NCBI GenBank assembly: GCA_013152075.1
Contig: JAADHD010000142.1
Coordinates: forward strand, 1 to 9,433
Source of the DNA: Verrucomicrobiota bacterium
GTDB lineage: Bacteria; Verrucomicrobiota; Verrucomicrobiia; Verrucomicrobiales; DEV007
DNA length: 9,433 bases
Reading direction: 5' to 3'
The translations under genes and the position numbers were made by a program. The notes under the pieces were generated by a model. It was not told where the DNA came from. It saw only the letters and a program-made list of their open reading frames with translations, and ran no database searches. Of the stretch, positions 6,766 to 9,433 are shown piece after piece; within the stretch, counting starts at the first letter, position 1; the number at the start of each line of letters is the position of its first letter.

Positions 6766-9433
6766 ATGATTGTTTCATTGTCTTATTATCAAAAACGGAT
6801 CACAAAAATCGCTGTCGGAGCGGTGCTGTCGTTGGGCCTTGTTTACAGCAGTGCCGCCGCGCCTGATTTCAAAAAGGATATCGCCCCATTGCTGAGGCAA
6901 TATTGCGCAGGCTGTCACAACGATGATGACTTTGAAGGCGACTACTCGGTCGAGCGTTATGCCGATCTGGTTGAGGGCGGTTCCAAGGGTTCGTTGTTGA
7001 AAGCTGGCGATGCGGACGGCAGTCGCTTGATCAAAATGATGAAGGGGAAAATGAAACCCTACATGCCGCCACAGGATGACCCACAGCCTTCAGAGAAGGA
7101 AGAGGCGGTTCTCAAGGAGTGGATTGCCAGCGGAGCTATCGGGCCGGAAGCCAAGCACGACATCTCGATTCTTTCGACCATGGAGGTGCCGAAAATTGCA
7201 GCGGCGTCTGTCGGGAAACCGGTGACGGCGATGGAGACTTCTCCGGACGGAAAAAAATTGGCGATTGCCAGGTTTCAAGAGGTGTTGATTACTAAAGCAG
7301 ATGATCAGAAAACAGTTTTGACTCGCCTGCCCAAACTGACGGGTAAAATCAATGCTTTGCATTTTTCGCCGGACGGCAAGCGTCTGTTGACTGCCTCGGG
7401 CATAGCAGGCTTGAAAGGAGTGGCGGCTTTGTGGGATCTAAAATCAGGTAAAAAGCTGCTTGAGTTTGGAGAGGGTTATCACCGTGATATTTTATACGAT
7501 GCCGAGTTGTCACCCGATGGCAAAACGTTGGCGACAGCGGGTTACGACACAAAAATAGGTCTTTGGGATGTTGCCAGTGGCAAGCGTTTGAGATCGATCG
7601 AAGTTCATAATGCTGCGATTTATGATCTTGCCTTCAGCGTGGATGGTAAAGTGCTGGCTAGTGCCAGTGGAGACCAGACGGTGAAGTTGTGGCAAGTCGA
7701 CAGCGGTCAACGCCTGGATACGCTGAATCAACCGCAGGGGACACAATACAGTGTGGCCTTTACCCCAGACGGGAAACACATTCTGTCAGCTGGAGCGGAT
7801 AACCGCATCCGCATGTGGCGTTTTATATCCAAAGACAAACCGACGATCAATCCACTTGTTCACGCGCGTTTTGCGCATGAGAGTGATGTGATCAAAATCA
7901 TCGTATCGGCGGACGGGAAACGTCTGGTTTCATCGGGGGATGATCGATCGGTGAAGGCCTGGTCGCTACCTGGTTTGAAGCAAGTGAAAGCCTGGGGGGA
8001 TCAATCGGATGTAGCGACAGCGCTGGCGATGACGGGTGGTGGCGAAGGGGTTCTGGCGGCTAGAATGGATGGAAGTGTAGGTCAATTCTCCTTGAAGGGA
8101 TTGCAGACGAAGACTGAGAAGGCAGTGGTAGTGGTGGTGCCTAAAACTGAAGCACCGAGTCCGGATGTCGCGGAGCCTAAATGGACAAAAATTCAGGAGA
8201 AGGAGGGCGTTGATGTGCCGGTCACCACGCCACCGCTTGAACTTAGCGGAGTGATCGATACTAGTGGTGACTTCGATGATGCGCGCTTTTCCGCCAAGGC
8301 GGGTGAGCTTTGGATTGTTGAGGTAAACGCGGCCCGGTCAAAATCCCCGCTCGATTCCAAGATTGTGATTATTGACGCCAAGGGGGAACCGGTTGAGCGA
8401 GTCCGGCTTCAAGCAGTAAGGGATTCGTGGTTTACTTTTCGTGGAAAAAACTCGGACACCTCGGATGATTTCCGTATCCATAACTGGCGGGAAATGGAGT
8501 TGAACGAGTATCTTTACGCCAACGGTGAGGTGGTGAAGTTGTGGCTTTATCCGCGCGGCCCGGATTCGGGTTTCAAGGTCTATCCGGGGTTTGGGAAACG
8601 GCATGGGTATTTTGGCACCACTCCTCTGGCGCATGCGCTGGGCGAGCCTTGTTATATCGTGAGGCCGGTTCCGACCGGCGTTGATCCTGCTCCCAATGGC
8701 CTTCCGGTTTATACAATCTACTACGAAAACGATGATGACCCTGAGCGGCGTTGGGGCAAGGATTCACAATTGTTTTTTACTGCGCCGGCTGATGGAGAAT
8801 ACCGGGCGCGGGTCAGTGATGTAAGAGGATTTGGTGGTAAGGATTTTAAATACGTGATGAAAGTCCGCCGAGCTAAACCGGATTTTAAAATTACGATCAG
8901 CGAAGCCAAAGAGCTGGCGGTGAGTCCAGGCAGTGGGCGTGAGTTCGAATTGACGGCCGAGCGAAGTGATGGATTCGAGGGGGAGATCCGGGTGGATATC
9001 AGCGACCTTCCCAAAGGCTTCACTGCGGCGACTCCCGTGGTGATCCAGAAGGGACAGCTCAAGGCGGCGATGGTGATCAATGCGGCAGCGGATGCTCCGG
9101 CGGTGGATAAAGCGAAGATCAAAATTGCTGCCAGTGCGCTCATTGGTGGGCGGGAAGTGAAAAAGGAAGTGGTCGCTCCGAAAAGTGTAAAACTTGCCGT
9201 GGCGCCGAAGCTGTTGATCGAAATCGAACCCGACGGAAAATCAGGGAGTCCGAAAATTGAGAAAGGCAAGCCGATGGAACTGACCATTCATCCCGGGGAA
9301 ACGATTACAGGATTTGTGACGGCGGATCGCAAGGATTTCAAGGAGCGTATCGATTTTGGTAAGGATGAATCCGGGCGCAATCTAGCGCATGGATTGATCA
9401 TTGATAATATCGGTTTGAACGGTTTGATGATTC
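6766..9433 (+). CDS. Exported cytochrome c / WD40 beta-propeller / PPC-like beta-sandwich fusion, C-terminus off the right edge
   Basis: At least 889 residues are present with no stop before the edge. A Sec signal peptide (hydrophobic 15-32, ending SSAAA) precedes a PSCyt1-type cytochrome domain with heme site YCAGCH (C47, C50, H51) and MPP at 100-102. A seven-bladed WD40 propeller follows (about 150-442). SPDGK-type turns sit near 159, 201, 249, 291, 333 and 381, and strand ends such as LWDLKSG (222), LWDVASG (266) and LWQVDSG (308) are clear; the seventh blade is degenerate. After a linker comes a PPC-like beta-sandwich whose two halves (about 491-545 and 666-710) are split by an insert, then Ig-like modules. 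The last residues, DNIGLNGLMI, resemble a motif I recall near the end of this family, so little may be missing. The propeller probably mediates protein contacts with its operon partners; this is inference. It starts 12 nt after the PSD1 gene. Confidence 0.88.
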   Translation, partial: MIVSLSYYQKRITKIAVGAVLSLGLVYSSAAAPDFKKDIAPLLRQYCAGCHNDDDFEGDYSVERYADLVEGGSKGSLLKAGDADGSRLIKMMKGKMKPYMPPQDDPQPSEKEEAVLKEWIASGAIGPEAKHDISILSTMEVPKIAAASVGKPVTAMETSPDGKKLAIARFQEVLITKADDQKTVLTRLPKLTGKINALHFSPDGKRLLTASGIAGLKGVAALWDLKSGKKLLEFGEGYHRDILYDAELSPDGKTLATAGYDTKIGLWDVASGKRLRSIEVHNAAIYDLAFSVDGKVLASASGDQTVKLWQVDSGQRLDTLNQPQGTQYSVAFTPDGKHILSAGADNRIRMWRFISKDKPTINPLVHARFAHESDVIKIIVSADGKRLVSSGDDRSVKAWSLPGLKQVKAWGDQSDVATALAMTGGGEGVLAARMDGSVGQFSLKGLQTKTEKAVVVVVPKTEAPSPDVAEPKWTKIQEKEGVDVPVTTPPLELSGVIDTSGDFDDARFSAKAGELWIVEVNAARSKSPLDSKIVIIDAKGEPVERVRLQAVRDSWFTFRGKNSDTSDDFRIHNWREMELNEYLYANGEVVKLWLYPRGPDSGFKVYPGFGKRHGYFGTTPLAHALGEPCYIVRPVPTGVDPAPNGLPVYTIYYENDDDPERRWGKDSQLFFTAPADGEYRARVSDVRGFGGKDFKYVMKVRRAKPDFKITISEAKELAVSPGSGREFELTAERSDGFEGEIRVDISDLPKGFTAATPVVIQKGQLKAAMVINAAADAPAVDKAKIKIAASALIGGREVKKEVVAPKSVKLAVAPKLLIEIEPDGKSGSPKIEKGKPMELTIHPGETITGFVTADRKDFKERIDFGKDESGRNLAHGLIIDNIGLNGLMI

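Noticed and set aside
8721..9287. A 188-codon minus-strand open frame within the WD40-cytochrome gene
   Set aside because: It is antisense to a coding region with a clear family pattern, is low in complexity (rich in S, A, T and P), shows no domain and has no ribosome site; it is a codon-bias shadow.

Overview
The window looks like a chromosomal segment from a Verrucomicrobiota or Planctomycetota bacterium. It is about half GC, and four of its five genes belong to secreted families (PSCyt/PSD cytochromes, DUF1501, and WD40-cytochrome fusions) that are strongly expanded in those two phyla. This assignment rests on gene content only; there is no rRNA or other marker gene in the window. No mobile element, CRISPR array, tRNA or rRNA was seen.

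Left part (1-1487, minus strand): the N-terminal 495 residues of a large exported c-type cytochrome of the PSCyt1-PSD3 (DUF1587) type. It runs off the left edge. A 223-bp divergent intergenic region follows, with a good minus-strand -10 hexamer set in an exact palindrome. Next is a plus-strand Hsp33-type (HslO) redox chaperone (1711-2511), the only clearly cytoplasmic protein here. It keeps all four zinc-binding cysteines but has a shortened redox-sensing linker.

Middle (2512-2846): a 335-bp gap with an 11-bp direct repeat and a small open frame. That frame ends 8 nt inside the next gene and could be a translationally coupled leader or a gene remnant.

Right part (2847-9433, plus strand): a tight three-gene operon. 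It encodes a Tat-exported DUF1501 protein with a sulfatase/phosphatase-like fold, an 834-residue PSCyt2-PSD1 (DUF1549/DUF1553) protein that also carries Ig-like Big_2 domains and an N-terminal cytochrome-like domain with a CX4CH motif, and a very large cytochrome c / seven-bladed WD40 / beta-sandwich protein cut by the right edge. Gaps inside the operon are 19 and 12 nt. The proteins should meet outside the cytoplasmic membrane. The likely picture is an envelope module that joins a hydrolase-like protein to heme proteins, but its substrate and reaction cannot be read from the sequence and the biochemistry of these families is largely unknown. The most noteworthy points are the variant Hsp33 placed between two different classes of cytochrome gene, the atypical heme motif framed by Big_2 domains, and the possible leader ORF.
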